Source: Pagrus major (lineage: Eukaryota > Chordata > Actinopteri > Spariformes > Sparidae). Taken from it: a stretch of 64,000 nucleotides of DNA. The notes below the pieces were generated by a model. That model did not search any database. It saw nothing but the letters and a program-made list of their open reading frames with translations, and had not been told where the DNA came from. A program made the translations under genes and the position numbers. Numbering within the stretch: position 1 is the first letter of the stretch; every line of letters starts with the position of its first letter. Positions 27,100 to 61,226 of this stretch are shown here, in pieces. The stretch is from NCBI RefSeq assembly GCF_040436345.1, contig NC_133221.1, positions 18,845,165-18,909,164 on the forward strand. The letters are read 5' to 3'.

Positions 27100-27180
27100 C
27101 TGCTAAAACCCTCTCCTTAAAGCCCTGACTTAGGAGTTTCTTCTTCCTGATTGGCCAGCCAATCCTATTAGTCTAATGGG
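27100..27180 (-). promoter_or_regulatory. candidate gnat2 proximal promoter
   Basis: About 290 bp before the gnat2 start codon lies a palindromic CCAAT pair, ATTGGCCAGCCAAT (27150-27163), overlapping AATCC (27161-27165), a variant of the CRX/OTX photoreceptor core, and a TTTAAG TATA-like word near 27117 on the gnat2 strand. Position and motif mix suit a photoreceptor promoter. The transcription start cannot be seen from sequence alone. Confidence 0.35.
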
Positions 27181-28044
27181 GGCAATAGTGAATGATGTAA
27201 GGAAAAGGAGAAAATAAACACACTCAGATAGCTGGGCTCAGTGAGAGTCAGTGATCTCATCAGTTTTTTCAGCTGGAATGAATTGGTTTGATTTGTCCAT
27301 ATACATATACACAACATCTGATGGCATGTATGTACTACACATGCATTTCCTGCAACCAGAGAGCCTGTTGGTTTGTGCATATAACAGTAAATTATTGTTG
27401 CTGTGACCTGAAAGATCTAAATGTGTGGTTTGGAGTCAATGTGCAGGGTGTTGTGCTCTTCATCCACACTGTTCTTCCTGCCTCGACTCTTGACTTCAGT
27501 GTCAGTCACATGGACGAAGCAGGGAGGGAGGCATTAACCTCTCATAAACTTCTTACAGTTAAGACCTTTAAATCCCAGGTGGTGTGGTTCCTGCTAAATA
27601 AAGCAACTGTCACAGCACTCTGCTGTGCGATGGGTCTTCAGCAACAACATGACCTAAATTTTTTCTGCATCAGGTCGAAAAAATGTTTTTATTTAAATAT
27701 TCATCTTGTTTCTCAGCAGGAGCAGAAGTTTTGAGAAGTTTTGGGTCAGGATTGGATCAGTTAATCTCTGAGCAGGTCGACCCTGTGGGGTGATGGGTGG
27801 AGGTCAGTGGGCCTTGTCTTGAGGACTCTGATGTTCCCGCCCTGCGTGATGGAGGACTTATTCTGAGATACTGTAGCTGCGGTCACTAATTCAGTCAGAT
27901 GACAGGTCGCTAACTGTACCCAACAAAGTGCATCAGAATCCAGCGGAGTGTTTGGAAAGTTTAGTAATTTTAGAGTCCCAAAAAAAGGCAGATGGCGGCA
28001 GATTTGCAGATTCTGTATTCGGAGCATTAGTTTTCAAATGGTAG

Positions 28045-28373
28045 TTAAAGTGGACACTGTGTAGTTTGGGAGAACAAATTCAAACTCTAAATATTTACAA
28101 TATTAATGAGATACTGATACAAATATTTATTTTTTCCATAACAGACTAAACAAGCTGGTCTCAGAAGAAAATAAGGTCCCCAGAACACTGTTTGAAGCTA
28201 GAAAGGTGGCAGGGTCCGCCACATATAAGCACAGTTAAACAGTATGAAACTGTGTTGTCCTTTAAGGTCAGTTTGTTTATTCAATTTGTTGAGGCAAAGA
28301 TAAAATCAGACAATGAAGATTTTTTTACTTCTGATTAAAATTTCTTCCCCAAAACTACATAATGCACCTTTAA
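28045..28373. repeat. MITE-like element, TIR TTAAAGGTGCAxTATGTAGTTT
   Basis: The left end TTAAAGTGGACACTGTGTAG (then TTTGGGAG) is mirrored by the right end CTTCCCCAAAACTACATAAT followed by GCACCTTTAA. Length 329 bp, no ORF. It resembles a very common teleost non-autonomous DNA element. Confidence 0.75.
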
Positions 28374-28459
28374 GTCTTTATGGCTTCAACATATAATATT
28401 AATGCCACCTGTGTGTTGTGTTACTATACAAGCATGTTGAGACAGAAATATTGGTAATA

Positions 28460-29480
28460 CTATAAGGTCCCTATGATAAGTGTTGGTTAATATGTAATGA
28501 AGCCCATTAAGTCCTTATAAGATGCTCATTAGCATCATTGTGTGTTGATAAAACTATATTGGTGTTAATAATAGCATCATAAACCTGTTTATTATTAGAT
28601 TATAAGACGTTTATAAGCACTTTTATAATAAAACTTAATTAATAAATGGTATCATAGTTAATTAAACTTTAGTTATAGTTATTCATAAACATCAGTTGCA
28701 ACTATATAATGGCCATCCAAATAATGTTTATAGATGAACTACAGTATTATTAACCATTTACAAACTAACAATAAACAATTGCTTAATAAACATTTTATAA
28801 ACTATTTCATTATTTGTTAAAAGTCAAATAACTATTAACTAAAGTTTATTTTACTAAAAATGTGCCATTTATTCATGACCTTATGACTTTCTTATAATTG
28901 TTTCTAATAGCATTATAAGCACATTAATTGAGTCTAACTAACAATTTTGTAGCTAACTGCTAATTCTTAGCCCATAATAAGCATTTTTGTTGGGTTATTA
29001 AGATTAATACATACTTTATTTTACACTTTTTAGTAGTTAACTATGCACTTAACAGTTAACCAGCTGTCGGATCTAAAGTGAGAGCAATGTATAAGGTTAA
29101 TAAATCCTTTATAATGCACTAATTGGGCATTTGCCTACTTGAGATAATACAGTTGAGGGGATGACGTCCTGCAAAGGGCCGCAGGCCTGACTGACTGGAT
29201 TTGATGTCAGCCATTAGGCCCCTTTGCTCTCTCCTCCCTCCTGTCTATCTTTAGCTGTAAAGGCAAAGGTCTAAAAGGTAATCTTAAAAAATGATAATAA
29301 GTCCATACTAAAAGATTTATTAACCTTAATAAGGCATTGCTCTTGTTTTAGATCCAGTGGATGCAAAAGCAAAGTTAACCATAAAGAATCTAGTAAACTG
29401 CTAATTAATGTATAAAAAAGTCATATTAATCTTAATAAAGCAACAACAAAGCTTTTGTAAAGGTTTAACAGTAACATAAT
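28460..29480. repeat. AT-rich foldback repeat
   Basis: Dense TTATAA/TTAATAA words with an inverted pair: 29069-29117 (GGATCTAAAGTGAGAGCAAT, then AAGGTTAATAAATC) against 29306-29357 (GATTTATTAACCTT, then GCATTGCTCTTGTTTTAGAT and CC). About 190 bp of GC-richer unique sequence lies between the arms. Outer limits are approximate. Confidence 0.55.
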
Positions 29481-32400
29481 AGGTTAGTTTGTAAAACTCG
29501 ATGTGCTCGTAATCTTATTTTAAAACACTTGTTTTACAAATCTGACTCAAATAAATGGGTCATTATCAGATTCAGCAGCGCTTGATGACGATCTGGTCGT
29601 TTGAATCAGGTGTGTTGAGCCGGGGAAACATCTAAAACATGCAGGGCCAGGACCACAGAAAGATTCACACTTGTTTATCATGCTATTATCACCACTTATA
29701 TTGTCCTAAACATAAAGCTTTACTGAAATATCTGTAAATCATTATACAAATTAGTTTCATTGACGAGTCATGTCCAAATGGAGCCATTGCAGATGTGTTT
29801 ATTTTCGTGTTCAGCAGTACGTGGGTGTTCGTTAATCAGGCTTCAGTTTTGGAGCCACACCCAGTATAGTTGTTGGACTGGAAAGTTGACATCACACAAT
29901 GAAAGCTGTTTAATCAAAGGCAGGCTGTTTAGCCAACACTAGATGGGAATTAATGGATATTTAAAAAGCTTTTGTCCCATGTGTTTGTTACGAGGAGCAG
30001 GTTTAATAGAGCTTGGGTTTGTCCTTCAGCCAGACAGACAGACCGAGATGCAGTTTAGTGACGTCAGGGTCAAATAGGCTCAACGGGCAGCTAAAGGATC
30101 GACAGACTGGAACCTCTGAAAAAGAAAAAGTGAGACACGTGAGTGATGGTGAAAACAGAGGAGAAAAAAATCCAGGAATTTTCACACCTCTAAATAATGT
30201 CAAATCCTCCTCATAAAATCTTTGTTAACTGTTTTAATATTATCTGACTACAGAGTGAGATCAACCTTACAAGCATTACAGCCCATCTAGGGAAAAAATG
30301 ATTTAAAAAGACAACTCCAGTCATAAAACATGTTGATAAAGTGCACAGCCTGCACCCACAATCAATGCATCAAGTCACCAAACAGCACTTTCCCTTTCAT
30401 ACTCCTCAGCATCATGTCAGTTCTGTCCTGAGATACGTGGCATTACTCTCTACGTCATTCTTTCTAAGCATGTAGTGGTAATTGCCCGGAGCAGGGTGCT
30501 TGAGACATAAATCCCTGGACGCTTCCAAGCAGGCTAATCGCAGTAGCACATCTAGTGATGGCAGCCAATCCCATTAGGGGGAGGAAGGCGTAGCCCCGCT
30601 TTGTGCTCAGTCCCTGCGTCTCTGATCTGTTGACGAGATTACCCACAGAGCCTCAGATCAACCCAGAGGGGCTTAACACATTTTCTTTTTGGTCAGTGGA
30701 TGAATGGAGAGCAGGAAACATTATGATTTTTAACAAAGTAATACTACACACCATGGTATAGAGAGGATGAATGAGGATGGAGCTTTTCTTAAGCAAGTTG
30801 AGCTTGAGGCTCTTCTTCATCTTCAATATCAGTAAAACTTAGTGAGCATTTACTCATTCATGAATCTTAAACTCCTCAAATTACAGTCATAAAGAAGCTC
30901 ATTCTGCTGCAAACCAACCAGTCGGGCAGATAAACAATCAAAGATCTCCATTAAATCAATTTTATTCCACAAAAACCTCTGTGAGCTCCATTCACTCCTC
31001 TGACAGGGAACAGACTAATATGAATTTGACAGATTCAAATGAATCCTCTTTCCTTCCCGAGTGTGATGTGTGGTGATGTTACTCTCTAAATCCTCTGCAG
31101 GCTCCGTTACAGGAGGTTCCCACCCGCTGATGAGCTCATGTGGTTTAATCTACAAGCTCTTCTACATCTGCAAAATAAAGAAGTGAACTCCCACTGGTGA
31201 CGCATGGGGGAGCCTTTGTGACACCATACTGTCACATTTACCTGGACGTTAATCCTCTTACACAAATCATCTCACAACTTCATTGTATACCTAACTAACA
31301 TCATTTACGTCTTTGTTGTTTCGAGATGATGACCTAATGGTCAAAAAATGTTGGCTTTTTTTACTGACTGGCTCTTCAATGATTTAGCCACTATAATAAA
31401 GGTTTTTTAATGTTTCCTTCCTTTTTTTGTTTGGAGTGCCTGGATGGCCTCTGGTTATTGATGTTCATTATTTTTTAATTCCCTAAATATATATCCACCA
31501 ACATGATAATCACTTCAACGACAACACAAATCAGAACAAAGCACCCGTTTTGTTATTTTTTGACACACAAAAAGACTGAACGAAAACTAAGTTTATTTTA
31601 TTGATATTATGTCTGTTATTTTCTTAAGATTGCATTATTTATGTTATGCAAATATGGTTTTGACTGAATTTTTGTCAGAACATGTTAGCTAAAATAAAGA
31701 TTAGATGAGGTTTAAAAGGTGTGAAATTAAAAATATACAGAAAAAATCAACCGCAGATCACCGCCGTCAGTATTTCTGAGTTTAAATCTGGACAAAGAAG
31801 AAGGGACGAGACAAATTGCAAATAAAAAGATTTAGTGTGGAAAGCCCTGTGCAAAATGCAGATCTTCAACTACATTTAGCAAAACTGCACAACAACAACA
31901 GAGTTATGACGGCTCAGTTTAGCCCATCTTTCTTTCCTCTTTCTGTTTGTGAACACTGGGATACTCAAGCCCCTGTTAGGAAGCTGTGTCTCCAAGGTCA
32001 ACATATATTTTCCAGCAGCTGAAGAGGGATTAACCACAGACAGATTAACTTCAGAGGCAACAAGTGAAAAGGACTGCGAGTCTCCATTCATCCACTCACT
32101 CAGCAGCTTCTTCAGCTGCCTGCAGCCCTCCATCACTGAGAGACATGAAACCACAGTGAACTTCAGATCAGTCGTTCCCCCACATTTCCATCTCCTCTGT
32201 CCTGAAAACATCCTCGGGAGACGATGTCGTCACATTACAAATCTCCAAGAGAAACAAGAACAATATTCTGAGGGAAGACACCAAGTCCTCAAATATGTTG
32301 GAAACAAATGTTGTTGAATGATTCATAATATATTTATTGTAAAAACATGATTGTTTAGAGTCAGGCTTTTAGCTGGATAAACATTTTTTCCATTTTCCAT

Positions 32401-33262
32401 TAAAACCTTGGAACGTGTTGACTGAAGCCATTTTCTTTTGTCATTCTGGTTTTGAGCATGCGGGAAACACAGAGACCTTTTCACAGAATAACTTGAATTG
32501 TTTTCAATTATAACAACATACAATATACAATATAACAACATGCCCTTAATATGACGTCACCAAGTCCAAGTCTTAATGCTAGCACTAACTTGATTAAATA
32601 AATGACTGTGTAATCTTTTTTTTTAGAGGCAAATCATTAGTTGTCCTTCTTTAATCACATTAGAGGTAAATCAATAATGGCATGTTTTTAGTGTGTCATG
32701 CTTATAAAAGTGCTTCCCCCAAAAAGAACAACTTCTAACTTTTAAACTTCAAATTGGCCCAAGCTCACCGCCATGAAAAGGTGCCCTTCCCAAAACACAG
32801 ATCATGTTTTTCTTCTTCTATAAAATTCTTATTAAATGTGTTAATAAAAAAGTGACCATGAAAACCTGTTAGTGCAACTTTACCCCAGTGAAAATGTCCT
32901 GTGATGTTAATTTAGTTTTAAAAAGTTTACTATTCACCCAGAATTCATCCTTAAAACAGTGATGCTTTGTGCAACAGATTAATTTGGACATCTATCTGAA
33001 GTCTGACTATGTCTTAGATCAAACTAATCATCTTTGTGTAACAAGGCCCTGGACCTCAAAGTGACCTATTAAAGCCATTATATGCCATTAAATCATCATA
33101 TAAACAATAAAACATGACATGTAATAAAACATGTAAACGAAAGTCTTTTCTCTTTGGAGCGTCCAGTACAGTACCTGTTTCTATGGCTAATGTACTTCCC
33201 CAGTATCTAAAGACACACAGACTTCTGGTTAAATTCTGCTTCATATACAGTGCGCCACTACA

Positions 33263-33289
33263 GTGTTGTTGTTGTTGTTGTTGTTGTTT
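33263..33289. repeat. (GTT)n microsatellite
   Basis: About eight to nine perfect GTT units in the intergenic region. Confidence 0.9.
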
Positions 33290-35879
33290 TATGAGACATC
33301 TTATTTATAACTATAGATCTGAATGAAACATAGGCATGAGCATCATTCCATACATAAGACCTAATTTGCTCTGAGCATCATGGATATCACACTATGACCT
33401 GTTTTAGATAAAATACAAATTATTCATTCACACTGTAGTCTTATTACTTCCTGGATTTATATGTGAAATCAAGCATAATTCTGATTCAAAAAATATTTCA
33501 CTTTTAATTTCAGTTTCATCTTTTTTCTGGGGATTTGTGTTTGGTGTTGTAATCATGTGCTTATGTTCACGCTGTGCTACCATTTCAATGATGTCACTGA
33601 GCAGCTTGTCACATGCTACTGTAAATGTATAGACTGCAGTGTGGAGCTCTGCTGCAGTGTGTTTCAGTGCTTCCCCTTAAATACCACAAGAGGGTGCTGG
33701 CGTATGTGTTTTTTGACCAGGAGGTCGCCTGGCCAAAAAAGCAGGTTGCACAGATGATTACATCAAGACTGAAGACATGTGGTTTCCATCATCTTGTCAT
33801 ATTTTTCAAGGAGCTCCCAGCCTGTATTCAGAGAGGCATTGTCATGTAAAACCCATAAGTCCTGTCAGGGATTTGCATTTATAGTCTCTCTGGAATGACA
33901 AATGAATTTCTACACATCCTGCGTTGAATCACTCTTGACAGTAGGTCCTTTAATTGCGCAGTAAATTTTCTAGGTTTGTTTTGGCAGCATATAATAATCT
34001 ACTGTGGAGTTTGGTTCACTGAATGTCTTCTTTGATTAGATTAAAATGATTTAAATTCCAGTCTCTCTTCTACCCTTTTAGTCTGCTTCCCCCCTCTGAG
34101 GTTTTGTAGCCCAGCGTGTTGTTTTCTAAGAATATTTTACACCACAGGCTGCTCAGTCACTACTGTTCTCTGTCCCCACACTGTCTCTCCTCTCTTCTGA
34201 CAAGTGGAAGTCACAATAATCAAATAGCAGAGATAAATGTGATAACCTAACCCTAGACCCACAGAAAGGGATGGAACAACACAGTTATCGTCAAGTGTAT
34301 TTCATTATAACCAACATTCTGCGGCTCTGGCTCTCAACTATGAGTATTTACTGCTCTTTTTTAAACTATAAAATGATATGTTTTGGGTTTTAAGTGTTAG
34401 TCGCACAAAACAAGCAATTTGAAGATGTCACCTTGTATTTTGGGAAATGTTGGTTGTGAAAAAAAATTGTTTTTTCCCAACTTTCTGACATGTTATAGAC
34501 CAAATGATTAATGAATCATGAAAATATTAGTTGCTGCCCTAAATATATATATATTTTTCGTACATTCACCTTTGAATTTATAAAGTAATTTGACTTTATT
34601 TGACGTTTCATTACAGCCTATATTTTTAAGTTAACTTTCATCAATTCGTCTCCACTTCCATATAATAAAAAAGGAGAATAATTAAAATGTTGCTGTCTTT
34701 TATCAAATCATTTAAAATTCTACAGCCATGCTAACAGCTCTGTGAGGTTATAGCATACTTCAGCACAGCAATACTCTGTGCTAAATGCTAACACCTGCAT
34801 GCTAATTTACTTTACAACAACAGGCTAACACGCTGATGCAGCTACCATAGGGTTTATGTGTTAATAACATGGTGGATTGGCTGGACTATACAGACATTCA
34901 TGGTTTCCAGGGGATAAATCCGTCTGACTTCAGTGATCCTTGGACTTTCATCAGGTCAAAATGTGTTTAATACTTTGACTAATTACCAAAAGCAAAACTA
35001 ATGACACTCCCAACAGCCTCAGATGCACTTCTTCATTAGTGCTAGTTAGCACAATAGCACGCTAACACACTCTACTAATGAGCATGATAAACATTATACC
35101 TGCTAAACATCAGCATGCTATTGTAAAGTAAGCTAGCATGCTGATGTTAGCATTTAGCTCTGAGTTTAGAAGACTAAAAGAGGACACCACTTTAATTATT
35201 CTCCTTTTTTAAATATCATGTGGGAATAGATAAGTAACGTTTTTTGGATAAATAACTATTAATTAACAAAAGCTGACGTCATAGGACATCCTAGCGGTGC
35301 CAACAACAACAGCCACTTCCGGGTAGACAACTAGCTGTTTTGTATTGCAAAGATATGCGAAATCGGCAAACTTGTTTACTTCTATCATAATTTTCAGACG
35401 GAATTGTAACATTTAAAGATACATATTCAAACACCTGACGTGGTATCTGGCGTTTCTGCTGTACTTATCTGATGTTCTGTGTTGCTTTGCTAGCGTCTTT
35501 GATGTCTTTTCGTTAGCCTAACTGCTAGCCAGTTTTGGGTAAATTCAAGCTGTTATTTTATTTGATCTGTGGCCCAACAGGTGTATACAGTCTCCAAGCC
35601 GCCGTTAGTAAAGTTATGTGAGTAATGAGACAGTAAAGCATCAAACATGCATTTTTAGATGAATTACGTATACAATTTTGCCAGAAAGTACAAATTGTTC
35701 TTAAGCTAGTTCTTGATGCAGAGCTTTTGTACCCGGGCGATTTACAAACAGCGTTGTGTTTATAGCATATCTGCTCACAATCATTTGTTTGTAGCGTGGC
35801 GTCATGGATCTAACAATTAAAATGTCTAGTAGTGTAGTAATGTCTCCGTAAACTACTGTAAACAACAACTTTCCTCCCC

Positions 35880-35960
35880 GCTGCTCATTTGTGGTTGTCA
35901 TGGCAACAGCAGAACTGCCCGCTGCTGTGTGTTCTTGTACCCTGCTCAGTGTGGGTGCGT

Positions 35961-35995
<35 letters not shown>

Positions 35996-36344
35996 AATGC
36001 AGCAGCTCGGGCACGAGAGTCTTTCGGAGGGGGTGGGACCTGTTTCGCTGCAGAGGGATGCTCCGCAGCCCCACGCTGGACCAACCGGACTGGAAATCCC
36101 TGCTCATAGGCACGTAGCACACACGCACATACACGCACACACACACACACGCACAGACACAAACGTACGCTGACTGCAGCCCCCTCAAGCTCCTAGCATC
36201 TGTGCTTACATCTCTCCTCTCCTCCTCCTCCTCCTCCTCCTCCTCCTTCTTCTTCTCCTCCTGTCTCACTCTCTCGCTCCGTCCTCCGCAGCTCTGACTC
36301 ACTCAGCTCTCCTCGCCGAGCTGAACCGCACTCAACCCGGGAAC
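35880..36344 (+). promoter_or_regulatory. ampd2 5' flank: GC/CpG-rich region with simple-sequence tracts
   Basis: GC- and CpG-rich sequence directly before the ampd2 start codon, likely holding its transcription start and 5'UTR. It includes a 41-nt alternating purine-pyrimidine (GT/GC)n tract (35955-35995), a complementary 39-nt (CA/GC)n tract (36117-36155), and an uninterrupted 52-nt pyrimidine run rich in TCC (36211-36262). No TATA box was seen, fitting a CpG-type promoter. A CACTTCCGGG ETS-like site lies further out, near 35315. Confidence 0.5.
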
Positions 36345-57385
<21,041 letters not shown>

Positions 57386-57753
57386 AACATGCGGCACAAC
57401 ACAAACTGATTTCACTACATTCCCTGTTTTCATATCAGGACTTTGTACAGATTTGCATATCAACATATCACATGTATGAAAAGAGAAAAGCTTTGTTTCA
57501 AGAAAATTATGAGAGTTGCTACGGTGACTGTATGAGAGAGAACCTGCAATCTGTGTACCCAACATGTTCCCCTCCTTTAGAGTCATTCTTTGTGTAATTT
57601 GTCATGGTGATTTCACAATGTCTCTTGATCTATTTATTTTAAAATTATTATATTTTCATGGTTTGCGACTACATTTTGTCAGAGTTTCTGTACAAAGTCT
57701 GTATTTCCTGTACCAAGCATTGAATAATACTGACATTCAAGATTGATCCCATT

Positions 57754-57759
57754 AATAAA
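57754..57759 (+). terminator. candidate ampd2 poly(A) signal
   Basis: AATAAA 369 bp after the ampd2 stop codon, the first canonical signal downstream, giving a 3'UTR of about 390 nt. Confidence 0.6.
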
Positions 57760-57840
57760 ACTTATTAACTGGATGCTACACTGATGGATTTAAATGAGAG
57801 ACAATCTGGACAATTTTACAAATTAAAGAACCTATAATTA

Positions 57841-59080
57841 GGTGCGGGGCTGTAGCTGCCATTGAGGACACTGAGGTCATGTTTCTGATATCTTTTGACG
57901 TGGATATTTTATTTGGCTGATTACAGTATTTCTAATCTGCATACTTATATACATTTGTTGAGTTTAAGTGCAAAAAATGATCAAATGTGCAGCATGGAGA
58001 AAACTTTGAAACCGTTTAATTCTATGGGATGCAACAGTAAGACTTTATTTTATAGGTCTGTAATATTTCTAATATTTTCCTCGCAGGTTCTTGGAATTAA
58101 CTATATAATCTGGTAATAATTAAGGGAAAGTAGATGCAATGTTCTGAGATACTTTAATTAGTTTTCTGAAGCTGGTTGCACCAGATTTTCTAAAGTTCAA
58201 ACTAAACTTAGTGTAGCTATAACACAAATTTTAAACAGGTTACAATACACAAACTAGTTCTTACATAGAGATTAGTTGTTACTAAATACTAACACAGACT
58301 GTCAGGTGTGACTGCTATCTAGCTAACTGCACTTACTTTAAAGTTAACTCTTAAAAACTACCTGAATACTACTTACTCTAAACTGCCATTTTAGGAAGTG
58401 ATATTACAACTCGTGATGCAACAGTCACGTCCTGTTTCTGGACAGTAGTTAAATGATTTCGATTGGCCAATACTAGATGGTAACCATAGATCTGCGAAAC
58501 TTGTGAAATTTGTATGTGTTGTTTCTTTGTTGTGCACATTATACAATCTAATTATGTTATATAATGTAATAACACTGTGTTGAAGATCTGGTTATAATTT
58601 GGAACAAAGATGTTTGTTCAGGGTTTGGGAAAGATCATGATTTGGGTTAAAATGATCACTCTCGCAAGATCTTTCGCAGGTCTGGGGTTACCTTCTAGAA
58701 AGGACCCTTTTGACTGAACGTTGCTACGGACATGTCCTAGCAATTGGTTTTCACATTAGCTAAAGCCTTAAGTAGTTAGCTGAAACATTTCTTAAGTTTT
58801 ATGTAATAATGCAAGCTGACTTAATAAATCACAAGTTTGAAACTATCTAGTAGTTACTGAACGAAGACTTCAGGAACGGCTTTACACGCACACACTTAGT
58901 ATTGATGTGTAGCTGGTGCAACCCAATCCTGAGGAATTTCCTTGAAAACACCACTTCATTCAAATAAAACTTATACAAATATAAATGATGATAGGTGAAA
59001 AATCCAAACTATAATAACTTTCTGGGGTTTGAGGGGGGTGATGACCTCAGTGCCTCTAAAATCCTGGCTACAGCCCTGAC
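57841..59080. mobile_element. 1.2-kb element with about 40-bp TIRs, probably nested
   Basis: The left end GGGGCTGTAGCTGCCATTGA then GGACACTGAGGTCAT is the inverse of the right end ATGACCTCAGTGCC then ATCCTGGCTACAGCCCTGAC. A second inverted pair inside (AGCTGGTTGCACCAG near 58170; TAGCTGGTGCAACCC near 58910) suggests one element inserted in another. No transposase ORF was seen, so both are non-autonomous. It starts about 80 bp beyond the ampd2 poly(A) signal. Confidence 0.6.
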
Positions 59081-61080
59081 AACTTACCAAATATAAAATT
59101 TTGCTGCAAAATGTGTTTAACATGTGATGCAAGAATATTCACAGTCAAATTAGAAAACACTGCATGAATATTTGGCTTTTTGGTTGACATTTTCTGCGTC
59201 ATCGCCCACAGAACAATACCTCATTGCACATACCTCATAGACTGCCAGAAAAATCTGTATTCCTGCAACAGGTGATGATGTTATATATAACAGCATATTT
59301 CCCACAGCTGGTCCCTGTCATATTCTTGCTATTTTTACAGTCTTTACTGTGATTCAGTAGGGTTGCATGAAGGCATATCAATATTTGTTTCTGGTGTGCA
59401 GTAATGGTTCTCAGTTGTCATCTTATTATAACTTATTTTGTGACATTGTTTCTGCTGACAGTCTGATACCATCATGATGCATGATCTGTTGCCTCAGTTT
59501 CCACTCCACACCCAAGTTCAACCAGTGCCAAATTCATGATGACCTCAACATATTTTTAAAGAAATGAAAGTTGATGAACTTGACAAACCCTTTTCAAAGT
59601 CCTGCCTTCAGCTTGGGTCCTGATGTTATCTGTGGAGATATGTGTTGTTATTCAAAAGCACTGCGTGTTCCTCCGAGAGAATTATATGTGCTGTTTGTGA
59701 AATATCATTTAATGACTTTTGTGTCTCAGAAAAATAAATGTAGTTCACACTGGCATGCTGGACTTGCTGCAGTTTGTACATCACAGATGGGAGATACATG
59801 TCTCCTGAAAATGAGAACAGCAGGTGGCAAAAGTAATAAAAACAGCAAAAATCTAAATATGTATAACGTGTTTGGACAAATAAGGCCCTGCTTGAGTTTT
59901 AGCTGTTCATAATCAGGGGTTGTGTGGAAATGTGTGCGAGTGAGTAAAATAAGTGAAACAAAGAGTGCATTGTGTGTGTGTCCACATTCGGGTCATTACT
60001 CTCCAATACCGGTCAAAGTGAGCAGGAAGCTCACACAGAATTCAGACTGATTACAGACATGTATCCTCTGTAAACCTCAAAAAAAGAATTGAGGTTTGGC
60101 TGCAAAGACAAAAATCCTAGCTCATACATATTGTATAGCAAACAGTATAATATGATTGGGGTTTTTTGTGCAGTGATTTATATCTTTTTCATTATAAGTA
60201 AAACTAAATAATAATAATGATAGCCGATCTATCACTACTTTAGGTTCAACTGTTATTATTTTAAATCAAATCAACGATCAAAACATGGTTCGACAGTTAA
60301 TGGCTGACACTAATTAATGGTATTGTACTGGTACAAAATAATCCTAACTCAAGTGCCAATTACCTGCTCTTTGCAGAGCTTTCAACTGTGTCACTCTTAA
60401 AGGTGCAACATGTAAGAGATTTAGCTGAAAAGAAAATACATTTAAAAAATGAACTAAAATGATCTACAGAATGTGAAGAAATAACAGATTGTACATGTTG
60501 ACTGGTCTTGTGTTGCAGAGATATCTGCTGGTGTTAGCATGCTAACCAGCTAAATCTGGCCCATCCCTGTCCACAGTGCCTGTGCTAACACTCATACATT
60601 CATACATTGCACTTTCACTGAAGAGGAGTGTATGAATTTATAAACTGAGCTCGGTTGTGTAGACAGCTGAGCAAATTCACACAGTAAGAAGCTCTAGAAA
60701 AAAGCCAGCCACCAGATCTTGAGATGATTGCTTTTCCATTACAAAGGTCAAACTGAACTCTTTCTTTGGCTGTGGGAATATTTGCACAAACCCCTCCTAA
60801 AGACCTACAACCCTTTTATATACAGGTTAGCTTTAGAATGAGTGAATCCCTGTATTAATCCTTGTAGTACAGTCATACTGTAGCTTCCACTGTGGTTTAT
60901 AGAAAAGACTTGCACGACTGGGGATAACACAGGCTTTCCATAAACAATACCTGTCACCTGCATGTCTTAAGGCAGCTGCATATGATGCATCTCTACCCAC
61001 CGGATCAGTGTATTCCTGTCACTCATCACACAGCTGAACGTTACATAACAGCAAACAAAAGAACCGGTTCAGATCAACAG
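59081..61080. other. intergenic region between ampd2 and gstm
   Basis: No gene recognised. An ORF at 59571-59912 has no protein-like features. Around 60400-60570 there is a repeat scrap (AAAGGTGCAACATGTAAGAG ... GTTAGCATGCTAACCAGC) resembling one near 38990-39130. Confidence 0.5.
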
Positions 61081-61226
61081 AGACGGACCGCCGGGCTCAA
61101 CCCCGCCCCCGTCTCAAACACACCAGCCCTCCTCCTCCTCACCTTCCCTCCCTCCTTCACTCACCCGCGATCTGCTGCAGCTGCTGAAGTCTCTGAGCAC
61201 CGTCTGGAATCGGAAAGGGATTCAAA
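61081..61226 (+). promoter_or_regulatory. candidate gstm promoter/5'UTR with GC box
   Basis: GC-rich sequence before the gstm start codon containing CCCCGCCCCC (61101-61110), a GC-box (Sp/KLF type), followed by a pyrimidine-rich stretch. CpG-dense sequence continues past exon 1 to about 61500. No TATA box was seen. Confidence 0.45.

Larger units (their letters stand above)
26859..36344. other. intergenic region between gnat2 and ampd2 (head to head)
   Basis: The 9.5 kb between two divergent genes, including both 5'UTRs and promoters. No gene was recognised; ORFs such as 27288-27734 and 31816-32317 have no protein-like features. It contains inverted-repeat elements at 28045-28373 and about 28460-29480, a dispersed-repeat tail near 29575-29645 (AAACATCTAAAACATGCAGG), a (GTT)n tract at 33263-33289, and GCTAACATGCTAA-type repeats at 34727-34830 and 35040-35165. 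Confidence 0.6.

Noticed and set aside
27288..27734. 148-codon ORF upstream of gnat2
   Set aside because: Composition rich in Cys, Trp and Phe as in random frames; no similarity recognised.
33263..33289. (GTT)n as part of a repeat array or CRISPR-like structure
   Set aside because: A plain trinucleotide microsatellite without spacers.
35701..36162. 153-codon minus-strand ORF and overlapping ORFs with Cys-Val and His-Thr repeats
   Set aside because: Open frames created by (GT)n/(CA)n microsatellite sequence in the ampd2 5' flank; low-complexity and not protein-like.
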